Assembly: GCF_904426505.1 (NCBI RefSeq) | Contig: NZ_CAJGBN010000023.1 | Span: 397,473 to 461,472 of the forward strand | Direction of reading: 5' to 3' | From: Rubrivivax sp. A210 | GTDB lineage: Bacteria > Pseudomonadota > Gammaproteobacteria > Burkholderiales > Burkholderiaceae_C | DNA length: 64,000 nt | In this document: positions 42,449 through 50,357 of the stretch, one piece after another | Layout of the letters: each line of letters begins with the position of its first letter | Position numbering within the stretch: the stretch's first letter is position 1 | Program-made: the position numbers and the translations under genes | The notes under the pieces: model-generated | Databases searched by the model: none | Told to the model about the DNA's origin: nothing | Seen by the model: only the letters and a program-made list of their open reading frames with translations

Positions 42449-44263
42449 TCAACCGCCCACCGCGCCCCCGTCCAGCCGCCGCACCGCCACCACCGCCGAG
42501 CGCGGCCGGCCAATGGGGCTGAAGTCAGGCCAGTTGGAATGGCGGCGCGGCTGGCCCGGCTCGCTGCGACCGCCGCCCGCAACCCCGGGATGCGCGACGG
42601 CGACGAACATCGTCTCGGCGCCCGGCGTGAAGGCGGCGCCGGCGATGGCGGCGTGTACCGGGCCGACCAGGAAGCGCCGCGGCGCGCCGCCTTCCGGGGT
42701 GAGCGCATAGAGCGCGTTGTTGCCGGCCTGGCCCGCCGCCTTGGCGCCATCCTGGTTCACTGCCCGCCCCTGCGGCGGCGGCGGCGCGCCCGTGCCCATC
42801 CAGACCCGGCCGCGCGGGTCGGCGGCCAGGCTGGCCGGCGCGGTCCAGCCCTCGCCGCCGGCCGCGCCCAGGGCCCAGGTGAAGCGGTCGGGCTCGGCGC
42901 CTTCGTGCCAGCGCAGCAGATGGCCGCCGGCGTTGCGCGGGCGCGGGTTGGCGGCGTCCACGGCCGGCTGGCCCGGCGTGCCGCGCAGCGGGTTGCCGGC
43001 CATCGCCGCGTGTACCCAGCCACCGGCATCGATGGCCAGCGCGCAGGCGCCGTCCAGGCGCGTGCCGCCCAGGCGGTCGGCGGCGGTGCGGGCCTGCACC
43101 AGCAACTCGCCGGCGTCGGCAACGCCGGAGCCGGTGGCCAGCGTGAGCCAGCGCCCGCTGCCGTCGGCGTCGAAGCGCGCCACTTGCAGCAGGCCTTCGT
43201 CGAGCAGCGTGGCATTGGCGGCGGGGCCGCCCTCGCGCACCTTGTCGCGGCTGACGAAACGGGCCAGCGGCTCGTAGGGCGTGGCGTCGGCCAGGTAGAC
43301 GATGGTGCGGCCGTCTGCCGCCTGCGCCACCGCCAGCGCGGCGTGGGCACGGCGGCCCAGGGCGGTGCGCTTCACCGGCACGGCGGCGGGGTCGCGCGGG
43401 TCGAACTCGATCACCCAGCCGTGGCGGTTGGGCTCGTGGGGGTGGCGCACGCTGTCGAAGCGCGTGTCGTGTTCGAACCAGCGCAGCGCCGGCTCGTTGG
43501 TCAGGCCGTAGCGGCGCTCGTGGCGCGTGGGCTGGTCGGCGCTGGCGAAGATGTCGGCCAGGCCCGATTCGCCGGCCAGGCAGGTGCCCCAGGGCGTGAG
43601 CGCCAGCGCAGTGATGGGGGCGGCGCCCAGCACGCGCCGGCCCGTAGCGTCGGCCGCGGTCTTGAGCAGGGTGTGGCCGGCGGCCGGGCCGGCCAGGGCC
43701 AGCGGCGTGGCGGCGGTGATGCGGCGCGCCAGCGCCGAGGGCTGCTGCAGCTGCCAGCCGGCATCGCCGCGCGCCACTTCCACGATCGAGAGGCCGACCG
43801 CCGCCTGCGACTTGCGCACTTTCTCGGCCGTCCAGGGGCGGGCGCCGTCGCGGTGCAGCGCGCCCTCGTCGGCCAGGCCATGGCCCAGCACGAGCAGGCC
43901 GCGGCGTGCGCCGTCCAGCGGCAGGTATTGCAGCGCCGCGATCTGCTGGCCTACCTGCAGCGCCTGTTCGGCCGCGCTGTTGCCGGCGTCGGCGCGCCAG
44001 GCCGGTTGGGCGTCGGCCGGGCCCACCGCGTCGCCCCAGCGCACCACGGCGGCGGCGGCATGGTCGGGGGCCAGTTGCAGGGCATCAGCGTTGCCCGGCG
44101 CGATCTCGGTGAAGCCGATGCGCGTCGGCGCGGTGGTGTCCACCAGTGCGCAGCCGGGCAGGCCGGCCGCGGCCAGGGCCCAGCAGGCGCCGCTGCGCAG
44201 GACGGCGCGGCGGCCGGGTTCGGCGTCGCTGTCGCTCAACCGCGGTTCTTCCAATGTGTCCAT
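42449..44263 (-). CDS. Degenerate PhoX-family paralogue (probable pseudo-phosphatase)
   Basis: The 604-residue protein is clearly homologous to the adjacent PhoX over its full length (shared 'PWTAEKVRKSQAA', 'PAAGHTLLKTAAD', 'NSAAEQALQ'). It has a twin-Arg-like 'GRRAVLRSG' and lipobox 'LPGC'. Conserved positions present in the neighbour are lost: 'LNHEYTDDG' has become 'LGHGLADEG', 'NNCAAS' has become 'PITALA', 'YSGEDARFEY' has become 'YLADATPYEP', and 'DRPEWLAID' has become 'DGACALAID'. These include Glu and Cys residues I believe bind metal in PhoX. ATG 44263 shares one base with the stop of the first PhoX (TGATG). The frame is intact, so it is expressed and likely non-catalytic. Confidence 0.8.
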   Translation of the reverse strand: MDTLEEPRLSDSDAEPGRRAVLRSGACWALAAAGLPGCALVDTTAPTRIGFTEIAPGNADALQLAPDHAAAAVVRWGDAVGPADAQPAWRADAGNSAAEQALQVGQQIAALQYLPLDGARRGLLVLGHGLADEGALHRDGARPWTAEKVRKSQAAVGLSIVEVARGDAGWQLQQPSALARRITAATPLALAGPAAGHTLLKTAADATGRRVLGAAPITALALTPWGTCLAGESGLADIFASADQPTRHERRYGLTNEPALRWFEHDTRFDSVRHPHEPNRHGWVIEFDPRDPAAVPVKRTALGRRAHAALAVAQAADGRTIVYLADATPYEPLARFVSRDKVREGGPAANATLLDEGLLQVARFDADGSGRWLTLATGSGVADAGELLVQARTAADRLGGTRLDGACALAIDAGGWVHAAMAGNPLRGTPGQPAVDAANPRPRNAGGHLLRWHEGAEPDRFTWALGAAGGEGWTAPASLAADPRGRVWMGTGAPPPPQGRAVNQDGAKAAGQAGNNALYALTPEGGAPRRFLVGPVHAAIAGAAFTPGAETMFVAVAHPGVAGGGRSEPGQPRRHSNWPDFSPIGRPRSAVVAVRRLDGGAVGG

Positions 44264-46188
44264 CAACTTCCGATGGGCCCGCCGTCGGCGCGGCGTATGG
44301 CCACGGTGGCCGAACGCGGGCGGCCGCCGGGCATGTAGTCGGGCCAGTTGGAATAGCGCGCCGGCTCGGCCGGGTCGCTGCGGTCGCTGGGCGTCTCGCC
44401 CGGGTGCTGGATGTTGATGAACACGGTGCGGGCGTCGGGGGTGAAGCTCAGGCCGGTGACCTCGCAGTGGGTGGGCGCAGTGAGAAAGCGGCGGATCTCG
44501 CCGCTGGCGGTGTCGCAGGCCAGCATCTGGTTGTTGCCGATGCGGGCGAACTCACCCTTGTACATCTGGGTGGCGTGGGCGTCGGTCTGTATCCACAGCA
44601 GGCCGCGCGGATCGAAGGCGATGCCATCGGGGCAGCCGAAGAGATCGCCCTTGATGTTGCCGCGGGCCTCGGCGCGCGGGTTGGCGGGGTCGCCGGCCAG
44701 CACGAAGTGGTTCCACGCGAAGCCCAGGCCGTCGAAGTCGCCGTCCTCGTGCCAGCGGATGATGCCGCCCATGCTGTTGTTGGCACGCGGATTGGCGGCG
44801 TCCACGCCGGGGCGGCCGGCCTCGCCGCGCAGCGAGTTGTTGGTGAGGGTGCAGTAGACGTGGCCGCTGCGGCTGTCGATGGCCAGCCATTCCGGGCGGT
44901 CCATCTTGGTGGCGCCGAGCAGGTCGCTGGCCTGGCGCGCCTTGATCAGCACCTCGCCCTGGTCGGCAAAGCCCTGGGCGGCGGTGAGCGGGCCTTGGCC
45001 CTGCACCAGCGGCAACCAGCGGCCGCGGCCGTCGGCGTCGAAACGGGCCACGTAGAGGGTGCCGTGGTCCAGCAGTTCGCGGTTGGCGCGTGCGCCGCCG
45101 GGCTGGATGCGGTCGCGGCTGACGAACTTGTAGATGTATTCGAAGCGCGCGTCCTCGCCCGAATAGACCACGGCGCGCTGGTCGCGCGTGACCGCCACCC
45201 AGGCGCCCTCGTGCGCCGCACGGCCCAGGGCCGTGCGCTTGACCGGCGTGCTGTCAGGGTCGTGCGGGTCGAGCTCGACCACCCAGCCGAAGCGGTTGGG
45301 CTCGTTGGGGGTGCGCGTGGTGTCGAAGCGCGCGTCGTGCTCGTGCCAGCGGTAGCCGAAGCCCTTGGGACGCAGGCCCCAGCGCAGCTCGTGGGCGTCG
45401 GGCTTGTCGCTGGTGCTGAAGTAGCCGGCCCAGTTTTCCTCGCCCGAGAGATAGGTGCCCCAGGGCGTCTGGCTGGCGGCGCAGTTGTTCAGGGTGCCCA
45501 GCACGAGCCGCCCGGCCGGGTCGGCGGCGGTTTTCATCAGCGCGTGGCCGGCGGCCGGCCCGCCCACCGCGAAGGGCGTGTCCATGGTGATGCGGCGCGC
45601 ATGGCGCGAGGGCCGCACCATGCGCCAGCGGTCACCGGCGAGCTCGACCTCGATCACCGACAGGCCGTGCGCAGCCTGGCTTTTGCGCACCTTCTCGGCC
45701 GTCCAGGGCTGCATGCCGCCAAAGTGCAGCAGGCCGTCGTCGGTGTACTCGTGGTTGAGGGCCAGCAGGCCGTGGCTGCTGCTGCCGCTGAGCGCGAAGA
45801 ACTCCATGCCGTCGTGGTGCATGCCCATCTGCAGCGCCTGCTCGGCGGCGCTGTTGGAGGCATCGGGCTTGAAGGCCGGCATGCGGCCGGGAACGCCCAC
45901 CGCCTCGCCCCAGGGCGCGAGCACGGTGGCGACATAGCCTTCGGGCACGACGAGGCGGTCGCCCAGCCCCGGCTCCACGCCCTTGAAGCCCAGCTGCGGC
46001 GGTGCGGTGACGCCCGCGCCGGGCGCTGCGCAGCCCGCCAGTGCGGCGGCCAGCGGCGCCAGCGTGGCGCCCAGCGCCGCCCCCGTGCCGCCGCGTAGCA
46101 GGACGCGGCGCGCCGGGTCGCTGAGCGCGTGGATGCTGGGGTTGGACGAGCGGTTGCTGTCCTCCATCGTCGTGGGGTGCTTGGCCAT
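44263..46188 (-). CDS. phoX: PhoX-family alkaline phosphatase, Tat-exported
   Basis: The 641-residue protein has a twin-arginine signal 'ARRVLLRGG' with a hydrophobic stretch (about residues 26-52) and a possible lipobox 'LAGC' (Cys53). The body is the PhoX six-bladed-propeller type, with 'LNHEYTDDG' (about 144-152), 'NNCAASQTPWGT' (Cys236), 'SGEENWAGYF' and 'DRPEWLAID' (Glu433), residues expected to bind iron and calcium. PhoX hydrolyses phosphate monoesters in the periplasm. ATG 46188 follows 'GGAGCCCGAC'. It follows the ABC permease by 26 bp, and its stop overlaps the degenerate second PhoX. Confidence 0.87.
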   Translation of the reverse strand: MAKHPTTMEDSNRSSNPSIHALSDPARRVLLRGGTGAALGATLAPLAAALAGCAAPGAGVTAPPQLGFKGVEPGLGDRLVVPEGYVATVLAPWGEAVGVPGRMPAFKPDASNSAAEQALQMGMHHDGMEFFALSGSSSHGLLALNHEYTDDGLLHFGGMQPWTAEKVRKSQAAHGLSVIEVELAGDRWRMVRPSRHARRITMDTPFAVGGPAAGHALMKTAADPAGRLVLGTLNNCAASQTPWGTYLSGEENWAGYFSTSDKPDAHELRWGLRPKGFGYRWHEHDARFDTTRTPNEPNRFGWVVELDPHDPDSTPVKRTALGRAAHEGAWVAVTRDQRAVVYSGEDARFEYIYKFVSRDRIQPGGARANRELLDHGTLYVARFDADGRGRWLPLVQGQGPLTAAQGFADQGEVLIKARQASDLLGATKMDRPEWLAIDSRSGHVYCTLTNNSLRGEAGRPGVDAANPRANNSMGGIIRWHEDGDFDGLGFAWNHFVLAGDPANPRAEARGNIKGDLFGCPDGIAFDPRGLLWIQTDAHATQMYKGEFARIGNNQMLACDTASGEIRRFLTAPTHCEVTGLSFTPDARTVFINIQHPGETPSDRSDPAEPARYSNWPDYMPGGRPRSATVAIRRADGGPIGS

Positions 46189-46214
46189 GTCGGGCTCCGG
46201 CTGGGGGGTGGTCG

Positions 46215-47051
46215 TCAGATTTTGGCGGTCTCGCCGGCGCGCGGCTGCCAGACCAGCAGGCGCCGCTCGACCACGCCGACGGCGGCATCGAGCGCCAGTG
46301 CGAAGGCGGTGAGCACGAGGATGCCGGCCATCACGGTGTTGATGTCGAAGGTGCCCTCGGCCTGCAGGATGAGATAGCCCACGCCCTGGCTGGAGCCCAG
46401 GTACTCGCCCACCACGGCGCCGACGAAGGCCAGGCCCACGCTGGTGTGGAGGCTGCTGAAGACCCAGCTCGTGGCGCTGGGCAGGTAGACGTGCCGCAGC
46501 AGCTGGCGCGGGCTGGCGCCCAGCATGCGCGCATTGGCCAGCACCACCGGGCTGACTTCCTTGACGCCCTGGTAGACATTGAAGAAGACGATGAAGAAGA
46601 CCAGGGTCACGCCCAGCGCCACCTTGCTGGCGATGCCGAGGCCGAACCAGACCGCGAAGATGGGCGCCAGGATGATGCGCGGCATCGCGTTGAGCGCCTT
46701 CACATAGGGCTCGAGCAGGGCGCTGGCCATCGGGCTGAGCGCCAGCCAGAGCCCGCCGCCAAGGCCCAGCACCGAGCCGGCGACAAAGGCCAGCAAAGTT
46801 TCGATGAGCGTCACGCCGAGGTGGCGGTAGATGTCGGCATCGACAACGAACCAGCGCCAGACGCGCGCCAGCACGCTGAGCGGCTCGCCGAAAAAGAAGG
46901 CCGCCTGGCGCTCGTTGTCGAACATGAAAGGCGGCAACAGCCCCGGCGTCGTCATCAGATGCCAGAAGACGAACAGCGCCAGCAGCAAGGCCAGTTGCCA
47001 GGCGCGCAGATTGCCCGGTCGCGGGCGCAGGAATCCGAGCATCGCTTTCAT
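46215..47051 (-). CDS. Sulfonate/nitrate-type ABC transporter, permease
   Basis: The 278-residue protein has about six membrane helices and a SsuC/TauC-type EAA loop 'NARMLGASPRQLLRHVYLPSA'. Family members form the channel for taurine, alkanesulfonates, nitrate or thiamine-pyrimidine precursors. The substrate is not fixed by sequence. ATG 47051 overlaps the ATPase stop (ATGA). It lies directly upstream of phoX in the same operon, 26 bp before it. Confidence 0.87.
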   Translation of the reverse strand: MKAMLGFLRPRPGNLRAWQLALLLALFVFWHLMTTPGLLPPFMFDNERQAAFFFGEPLSVLARVWRWFVVDADIYRHLGVTLIETLLAFVAGSVLGLGGGLWLALSPMASALLEPYVKALNAMPRIILAPIFAVWFGLGIASKVALGVTLVFFIVFFNVYQGVKEVSPVVLANARMLGASPRQLLRHVYLPSATSWVFSSLHTSVGLAFVGAVVGEYLGSSQGVGYLILQAEGTFDINTVMAGILVLTAFALALDAAVGVVERRLLVWQPRAGETAKI

Positions 47052-47872
47052 GGCGCCACTGCCTGCAACTGCTGGGCATAGCCCTTCAACACCTCGTCGC
47101 GCAGCACGGCCCAGATGGCGGCATGCAGCTCGATGAAGCGCGGCTGGGTCTTGATCTCGGCCACATCGCGCGGGCGCGGCAGGTCGACCCTGAACTCGCC
47201 GATGGGCCGGCTGGCCGGGCCAGCCGAGAGCACCAGCACGCGGTCGGCCAGCGCGATGGCCTCGTCGAGGTCGTGGGTGATGAAGAGCACGGCCTTGCGC
47301 CGGCCCTGCCACAGATCGAGCAGCTCGTTTTCCATCAGCTGCCGGGTCTGGATGTCCAGCGCCGAGAAGGGCTCGTCCATCAGGATGATGTCGGGGTCCA
47401 GCGCCAGCACCTGGGCCAGCGCGACGCGCTTGCGCATGCCGCCCGAGAGCTGGTGCGGGTAGCGGCCACCGAAGGCGCCCAGGCCGACGCGGCGCAGCCA
47501 GTCCTCGGCCTGCGCGCGGGCCTCGGCGGCGCTGAGGCGGCCGCGGAACTCGAGCCCGGCCATCACATTGGCGAGCGCGCTGCGCCAGGGCATCAGGCTC
47601 TCGGCCTGGAACATGTAGCCGGCGCGCGCATTGATGCCGGCCAGCGGCTGGCCGAAGACCTGCACGGCGCCGGCGCTGGGCGCCAGCAGGCCGGCGGCGA
47701 CATTGAGCAGGGTGCTCTTGCCGCAGCCGGTGGGCCCGACGACCGAGACGAACTCGCCGGCAGCGACCGCCAGGCTCACGTCCTGCACCGCGGTGTAGAG
47801 GCGCTCGGCGTGGCCGCGGTCGGCAAAGCTGCAGGTCACGCCCTGCAGGGCCAGCGCCGGAGCGGCCGTCAT
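47048..47872 (-). CDS. Sulfonate/nitrate-type ABC transporter, ATP-binding protein
   Basis: The 274-residue protein (289-type SsuB/TauB family) has Walker A 'GPTGCGKST', signature '[15 protein letters not shown]', Walker B '[11 protein letters not shown]' and H-loop '[10 protein letters not shown]'. ATG 47872 is used; ATG 47887 is also possible. Between its start and the stop of the binding-protein gene lie about 65 bp without a terminator. It overlaps the permease gene by 4 bp, so the subunits are co-translated. Confidence 0.88.
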   Translation of the reverse strand: MTAAPALALQGVTCSFADRGHAERLYTAVQDVSLAVAAGEFVSVVGPTGCGKSTLLNVAAGLLAPSAGAVQVFGQPLAGINARAGYMFQAESLMPWRSALANVMAGLEFRGRLSAAEARAQAEDWLRRVGLGAFGGRYPHQLSGGMRKRVALAQVLALDPDIILMDEPFSALDIQTRQLMENELLDLWQGRRKAVLFITHDLDEAIALADRVLVLSAGPASRPIGEFRVDLPRPRDVAEIKTQPRFIELHAAIWAVLRDEVLKGYAQQLQAVAP

Positions 47873-47938
47873 GGCCGCCCTGCCCATGGGACCGCGGCGA
47901 AAGGCCCGGCGCCGAAGCGGCTGCAGGGGGGATTCACG

Positions 47939-48970
47939 TCAGCCGCGGGGGTACTTCGCGTTGGCCTTGCGCACGAAGTCGTTGGTGTAGACGGCGCCCA
48001 GGTCGAGTTTGACCTTGGCGATCTCGGCGTCGATGCTGGCCAGTGCGCGCAGCGCGGTCTCGGGGCCCTTGTCGGGGAAGAGGCCATCGGGCGAAAGCGC
48101 GCCCTTGGCGGCCAGGAAGGCGTCGATGTAGACGGCGCGGTCGCCCAGCAGATAGCTCTCGGGCACGGCCTCGATGATGTCCTTGGGGCCGGCCGCCTGT
48201 ATCCACTTGTCGGCGCGCACGATGGCGTTGGCCAGGGCCTGCACGGTGGCCGGGTGCTTGTCGATGAAGGCCTGCTGGGCATAGAGGCAGGCCGCCGGCA
48301 TGGGGCCGCCGAAGACGCGCTCGGCCTCGGCCAGGATGCGGGTGTCGGACACCACCTTGAGGTCGCCGCTGCGCTGCAGCAGCGTGATTACCGGGTCGAG
48401 GTTGCTCATGGCATCGATCTGCCCGGCGCGCATGGCCGCCGCCGCGCCCTGGGCCGTGCCGACGCCGATCACGCTCACATCGGCGGGCTTGAGCCCGGCC
48501 TTGGCGAGCACGAAGTTGAGCATCACATGGGTGCTGGAGCCGGGCGCAGTGACGCCGATCTTCTTGCCCTTGAGGTCGGCCACGGTCTTGTAGCCGGCCA
48601 TGGTCTTGGGGTTGACGCCCAGCACGATTTGCGGCGCCCGGCCCTGCAGCGCAAATGCGCGCAGGCGCTGGCCCTTGAACTGCATGTTGACCGTGTGCTC
48701 GAAGGCGCCGCTCACGACATCGGCGCTGCCGCCCACCAGGGCCTGCAGGGCGCGCGAGCCGCCGGCGAAGTCGACGATGGTGAGGTCCAGCCCCTCGGCC
48801 TTGAAATAGCCGCGTTGCTCGGCGATGGTCAGCGGCAGGTAGTACAGCAGGTTCTTGCCGCCGACGGCCAGCGTGAGCTTGGGCTTTTCCAGCGCCTGGG
48901 CCTGCACAGGCTGGCTGGCGAGGGTGGGGGCCAGCGCGGCAGCGGTGGCAATGAATTGGCGGCGGTCCAT
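47939..48970 (-). CDS. Sulfonate/nitrate-type ABC transporter, periplasmic binding protein
   Basis: The 343-residue protein starts 'MDRRQFIATAAAL', a Tat/Sec-type signal ending near 'ASQPVQAQA' (about residue 27). The mature part is a SsuA/TauA/NMT1-type binding protein ('LLYYLPLTIAEQRGYFKAEGLDL', 'ADLKGKKIGVTAPGSSTH'). 'CTGGAGGAACTCG' gives a strong ribosome-binding site before ATG 48970. It is the first gene of a five-gene leftward run ending in two PhoX proteins, so the ligand may be a product or substrate of their hydrolysis. Confidence 0.87.
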   Translation of the reverse strand: MDRRQFIATAAALAPTLASQPVQAQALEKPKLTLAVGGKNLLYYLPLTIAEQRGYFKAEGLDLTIVDFAGGSRALQALVGGSADVVSGAFEHTVNMQFKGQRLRAFALQGRAPQIVLGVNPKTMAGYKTVADLKGKKIGVTAPGSSTHVMLNFVLAKAGLKPADVSVIGVGTAQGAAAAMRAGQIDAMSNLDPVITLLQRSGDLKVVSDTRILAEAERVFGGPMPAACLYAQQAFIDKHPATVQALANAIVRADKWIQAAGPKDIIEAVPESYLLGDRAVYIDAFLAAKGALSPDGLFPDKGPETALRALASIDAEIAKVKLDLGAVYTNDFVRKANAKYPRG

Positions 48971-49045
48971 CGAGTTCCTCCAGGGGGCGCAGGCAATGTA
49001 GCGAAACGCCGCCGCCGCCGCGTCGGCATTCACCCGCGCCGGCGC

Positions 49046-50347
49046 TCAGGGGGCCGGTGCGGCCGGTGCGGCCAGCGCCTGCTGCAGCTCGGCCTGGGTC
49101 TGGCGCACGCGCGAGAGCTGGCTTTCGGTGGATTCGATCATCCAGTCGGCCGGCTGCAGTGCGCGCGCCGCCTGCTCGGCCGCGGCGGCGTCGCGGCCGA
49201 GGGCTACGCAGATCTCCCACTTCGAGGCCAGTACCCAATAGCGCTTGTCCGGCGGCAGCTCGGCGGCATCCTCGAGCATGGGTTCGAGATAGCCCAGCAC
49301 TTCCTCGCGCACGCGCCGCGCCAGCACCTTGTCGGCGATGGCCTCCTCGCGTTCGCCCGCCTTGGCCGAGAGCAGGCCCCGCAGTTCGAGCAGCACCGCG
49401 AAATTGATGCCGTTGTAGAAATCCTGCTTGAGGTAGAAGCCGCGCGAATAGGCGTTGATGCTGGTGGAGAGGTCTTCGTCGCGGCCTTCCAGCTCCCACA
49501 GGCGCTTGTGTACCGCGCCCCACAGGCCCAGGGTCTCGGGGTCGTTGGTGGTGGCCGGGGCGATGGTCTCCAGCATGGTCTTGGCCTCCAGCAGCGCGTC
49601 CTTGGGCGTCGGCAGGCGCGACTTGTAGGTGGCCAGGGCCATCTGCTGCACGATGAAGCAGTCGCAGGGGCGGTCGTCGTGCAGCATCTGCAGCAGCGAC
49701 TTGGCGCCCATGAAATCGCTCTTCTGCCCCGGCGGTGGGTTCATCTTGGCCATCGCCTTGTCGAGCATGCGCTTCTGGCTCTGGGCGTCGTCGGCGCTGG
49801 CCTCTAGACCGGGCGGCGCGGTGGCGGCTGCCGCCATCGCCTCCTTCAGCGCACTTTCGTTCGGTGGCGCCAGCCGCTGCAAAAAAGTGTAGACCGGGCT
49901 GTCCACCCGGTCCTGCGCCAGGATGCCCTGGATGTGGGCGACCAGCGCGTCCTTGAAGCGCCGGGCTTCGGCACGGCCTATGTCCTCGCCCAGGTGCTTG
50001 TAGGGCGTGATGACGATGTGGCTCACGTCGAAGGGGTTCTTGAAGCCGGTCTCGGCCACCACGATGGTGGCGCGCGGGCGCAGGCCGTAGCGCACGCCCA
50101 GCTCGAAGGCCGCGTTGACATTGCTGGTGGAGAGGTCGGCGATGACGAGGTCGGCGCGCAGCAGCTGCTCGTACATCGGCACGTCGATGGTGCCCGAGTG
50201 GCGGATCTCGTCGGCGCGTATGCACTCCAGGCCGGCGGCCTCGACCGCCTCCTTGATGACCGAGTAGGAGGCGTCGAGGTCGAGTACGCGGCCGTCGCTG
50301 TAGTCGATCTTCTTGCCGAAGCCCTGGACGACGAAACAGGTGGGCAT
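49046..50347 (-). CDS. Nucleoside-2-deoxyribosyltransferase-like / TPR protein of the conflict locus
   Basis: The 433-residue protein has two parts. Residues 1-150 resemble nucleoside 2-deoxyribosyltransferase/DRHyd domains: 'CFVVQGFGKKIDYSDG', 'YEQLLRADLVIADLS' and the candidate catalytic Glu82 in 'NVNAAFELGVRYG'. Residues about 215-430 form a helical TPR-like module of the 'TRAFs-binding' (DUF4071/TPR-S) kind with 'LWGAVHKRLWE' (275-285) and 'FYNGIN' (310-315), also found in the C-terminus of the 1830-residue CHAT protein. ATG 50347 follows 'GAAGGAAAGTCC'. It follows the STAND gene by 10 bp and likely shares its transcript. Predicted role: nucleotide- or NAD-related effector or signal producer. 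Confidence 0.78.
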   Translation of the reverse strand: MPTCFVVQGFGKKIDYSDGRVLDLDASYSVIKEAVEAAGLECIRADEIRHSGTIDVPMYEQLLRADLVIADLSTSNVNAAFELGVRYGLRPRATIVVAETGFKNPFDVSHIVITPYKHLGEDIGRAEARRFKDALVAHIQGILAQDRVDSPVYTFLQRLAPPNESALKEAMAAAATAPPGLEASADDAQSQKRMLDKAMAKMNPPPGQKSDFMGAKSLLQMLHDDRPCDCFIVQQMALATYKSRLPTPKDALLEAKTMLETIAPATTNDPETLGLWGAVHKRLWELEGRDEDLSTSINAYSRGFYLKQDFYNGINFAVLLELRGLLSAKAGEREEAIADKVLARRVREEVLGYLEPMLEDAAELPPDKRYWVLASKWEICVALGRDAAAAEQAARALQPADWMIESTESQLSRVRQTQAELQQALAAPAAPAP

Positions 50348-50357
50348 GGACTTTCCT

